The position numbers and the translations under genes are program-made. DNA of 16,249 bases from Planctomycetota bacterium (lineage in GTDB: Bacteria; Planctomycetota; UBA11346), in contig JAHEDF010000031.1 in the NCBI GenBank assembly GCA_024641365.1, positions 1 to 16,249 of the forward strand, read 5' to 3'. Below the pieces are notes generated by a model. It was given only the letters and a program-made list of their open reading frames with translations, had not been told where the DNA came from and made no database searches. This document shows, piece after piece, positions 14,560-16,249 of the stretch; position 1 is the stretch's first letter; each line of letters begins with the position of its first letter.

Positions 14560-15753
14560 ATGGGTCACGAACCACCTCCCAGTTATGCAGCAATGCGTCA
14601 AGCAATTGCTGAAGAATTGTCAGATATTACAGCTGCAGGTCGGTTACGTCAGCGCCCGATAATAGACTCACCTGATGACCGGGTTATTGTTTTGCATGAA
14701 AATGGAAAGCGTCGCAAATTACATAATTGGGCATCGAATGATTATTTGGGAGCAGCAAATCGCCTGACCATTAAAAATGCAGCGATGCGCGCTTTGCGAA
14801 CGTATGGTGCAGGTGCGGGCGCAGCGCGATTATTAGCTGGCGGGTTGCGGTGTCATCGGCGCTTAGAAGAACGCATTGCACATTGGCTGGGTAAAGAAGA
14901 TGCGCTCGTAACGAGCACCGGCTTTCAAGCAAATATGGCAATTTTAGTTGCCATTGCCTCAGGCGCTGAAGACGTGGTTATTCTAGATCGGTTATGCCAT
15001 GCATCCGTTTATGATGGTGCGCGTTTATCAGCTGGGACTTTATTACGATTTACACACAATGATCTCGCAGATTTGGACAAGCAATTAAAGCGAACGAGTG
15101 GCGCGCCACGTCGCATTGTTTGTGTTGAATCCGTTTATTCGATGGATGGTGATGAAGCGCCCATTGTCGAAATAAGAAAATTATGTGACGAACACGGTGC
15201 ATTATTGGTAGTTGATGAAGCACATGCTATCGGCGTTTTAGGTCCAGGCGGACGCGGTTTATGTGCTGAGCGCGGTGTCGTTCCAGACTTAGTTGTTGGT
15301 ACCTGTTCTAAAAGTTTAGGATCACAAGGTGGTTTTTTATGTGGTGATCGCGATATGGTCGAGTTAGTAGTTAATCGCGGTCGCAGTTTTATTTTTTCAA
15401 CGGCACCAGTGCCAGCCGCAATGGGTGCAGCGGTCGCAACGTTAGATTTATTACGTGACGAGCCATCGCTATCGACGCAGTTAATTGAAAAAGCGACTTC
15501 TGTGCGCAAGGCTTTACAGGAACAAGGATGGTCAATTCCTGATGGGCGAACGCCAATAATTCCTGTGCTACTTGGCGATGAAGCTTCAGCTTTGGCTATT
15601 GCGAAACGTTTGCGTGAAGCTGGACATTACGCGCCTGCAATTCGTCCACCAACGGTCCCTGCCGGGGCCTGCCGTTTGCGATTAACGATAACCTTAGCCC
15701 ATACAGTTTCGGATTGTCGCAGACTGATAAAGGCTATGGCAGCTTTACGCTAA
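14560..15753 (+). CDS. bioF: PLP-dependent acyl-CoA:amino acid C-acyltransferase, probably 8-amino-7-oxononanoate synthase
   Basis: This 397-residue member of the alpha-oxoamine synthase family has fold-type I PLP features in place: W-A-S-N-D-Y-L-G at 57-64, T-Y-G-A-G-A-G-A-A-R-L-L-A-G around 81-94, the cofactor-stacking H147 (C-H-A-S-V-Y-D-G), D219 and H222 (V-V-D-E-A-H-A-I-G-V-L-G), and the Schiff-base lysine K251 (G-T-C-S-K-S-L-G-S-Q-G-G). BioF makes 8-amino-7-oxononanoate from pimeloyl-ACP/CoA and alanine in biotin synthesis. Glycine C-acetyltransferase (Kbl), which shares the fold, is the main alternative. The S-K-S-L-G-S-Q-G-G lysine segment favours BioF as I judge it. No other biotin gene is in view. 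The ATG at 14560 has no evident Shine-Dalgarno. An internal ATG at 14593 (MRQAIAEEL) is a less likely start. It is divergent from pdxJ, across about 205 bases of non-coding sequence. Confidence 0.82.
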   Translation: MGHEPPPSYAAMRQAIAEELSDITAAGRLRQRPIIDSPDDRVIVLHENGKRRKLHNWASNDYLGAANRLTIKNAAMRALRTYGAGAGAARLLAGGLRCHRRLEERIAHWLGKEDALVTSTGFQANMAILVAIASGAEDVVILDRLCHASVYDGARLSAGTLLRFTHNDLADLDKQLKRTSGAPRRIVCVESVYSMDGDEAPIVEIRKLCDEHGALLVVDEAHAIGVLGPGGRGLCAERGVVPDLVVGTCSKSLGSQGGFLCGDRDMVELVVNRGRSFIFSTAPVPAAMGAAVATLDLLRDEPSLSTQLIEKATSVRKALQEQGWSIPDGRTPIIPVLLGDEASALAIAKRLREAGHYAPAIRPPTVPAGACRLRLTITLAHTVSDCRRLIKAMAALR

Positions 15754-15851
15754 AAGTAGTTTTTGGGTAAAGCACCTGTCATTTTGTCGTTGTGGTAGTT
15801 TGCCCAGCAGAGAGTTGAGTTATGTAGCGATGCCGCACCATCATCTTTTCA
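15754..15851. other. Gap between bioF and the MerR/B12 regulator gene
   Basis: These 98 bases contain no clear terminator or promoter. TGGGTAAA (15764-15771) can pair with TTTGCCCA (15799-15806), 8 pairs with one G-U, around a 27-base loop, with no T-run after it. Confidence 0.3.
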
Positions 15852-16249
15852 ATGGCAGTGCAATTTCTCAGTCCTAAAGAACTCGCAGCCGCGATCGGTG
15901 TCAGCGAATCATCGCTGAAGCGATGGGTTGATTCTGGTCGTTTATCGGTGCAAAGAACAGCGGGCGGTCATCGGCGTATACCGATTGATGAGGCCGTTCG
16001 CTTTGTGCGAGCCGAAGGGTATTCAGTCAAAGATCCTGCATGTTTTGGCGCTGCTTGCTGTGGCCAAATAGAACATGCGGATGAATTAATTGAGGCCGTA
16101 TACAAAGCGTTACAAAGTGGCGATGCGCAACTGTGTCAAAATTTAATTACCACAGCGTACTTATCAGGCATGAGTGTGCCTGCATTATGTGACGGCCCGC
16201 TCTTTAAAGCGATGATTCGCCTTGGCGAATTATGGAAACATGGCGATGA
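15852..16249 (+). CDS. CarH-like regulator: MerR-type HTH plus B12-binding cap domain (5' part; runs off window)
   Basis: From the ATG at 15852 the frame is open to the window end (132 codons plus 2 bases). Residues 5-52 are a MerR/excisionase-type winged helix: F-L-S-P-K-E-L-A-A-A-I-G-V-S, then S-L-K-R-W-V-D-S-G-R-L and the wing T-A-G-G-H-R-R-I. Residues 76-132 match the helical B12-binding cap domain of CarH and methionine synthase, ending in R-L-G-E-L-W128-K-H-G. That tryptophan is the position that shields adenosylcobalamin in CarH; the E-H expected 9 residues later and the Rossmann B12 domain lie outside the window. CarH-type proteins bind adenosylcobalamin, repress in the dark and release DNA in light. 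Other members sense B12 only. The linker has C64, C69 and C70, which is unusual. There is no Shine-Dalgarno. It is in the same direction as bioF, 98 bases after it. The family call is good; the signal and targets are unknown. Confidence 0.85.
   Translation, partial: MAVQFLSPKELAAAIGVSESSLKRWVDSGRLSVQRTAGGHRRIPIDEAVRFVRAEGYSVKDPACFGAACCGQIEHADELIEAVYKALQSGDAQLCQNLITTAYLSGMSVPALCDGPLFKAMIRLGELWKHGD

Noticed and set aside
15754..15771. AAAAGTAGTTTTT after bioF as a terminator
   Set aside because: The arms are not complementary around the centre; the T-run is not preceded by a stable stem.

Overview
The window looks like a chromosomal segment from a member of the Planctomycetes–Verrucomicrobia (PVC) group. 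The main evidence is the paired exported proteins at the left edge: a DUF1587/1592/1588/1585 protein with c-type haem motifs, followed by a Tat-signal DUF1552 protein. This tandem is typical of, and greatly expanded in, that group. A DUF1570-like HExxH peptidase and a MerR-type regulator with a B12-binding cap domain fit the same placement. Base composition is moderate (by eye mid-40s % GC). Several genes lack an obvious Shine-Dalgarno. There are no insertion sequences, CRISPR arrays, tRNA or rRNA genes, and coding density is high. The longest non-coding gaps are about 250-260 bases.

Left part (1-7403), all on the minus strand. Reading in the direction of transcription: aspS (aspartyl-tRNA synthetase); a sigma-54-dependent activator with a GAF-like sensor region; a pirin/YhhW-type bicupin; the DUF1592 cytochrome-like protein; and the DUF1552 protein, which runs off the window.

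Middle (7665-11808), plus strand. A tight three-gene cluster encodes an exported metallopeptidase with tryptophan repeats and a helical tail, a DsbD-type transmembrane thiol-disulfide transporter whose thioredoxin domain lies between the alpha and membrane domains, and a DCC-family (DUF393) CxxC protein. The last two genes are 2 bases apart. This is the most distinctive part of the window and reads as an envelope redox or protein-maturation unit. It ends convergently, 4 bases from the next operon.

Right part (11813-16249). On the minus strand, pdxJ (vitamin B6), dapA (lysine/diaminopimelate) and a pgsA-like CDP-alcohol phosphatidyltransferase run in that order; dapA and the transferase are 13 bases apart. 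pdxJ has a well-formed sigma-70-type promoter. Divergent from it on the plus strand are a bioF-like PLP-dependent acyl-CoA:amino acid transferase and the first 132 codons of a CarH-like MerR/B12 regulator cut by the window end. Most genes here are housekeeping. The second-look items are the permuted DsbD cluster, the unfinished B12-type regulator, the DUF1592/DUF1552 pair, and several small palindromes in the gaps.
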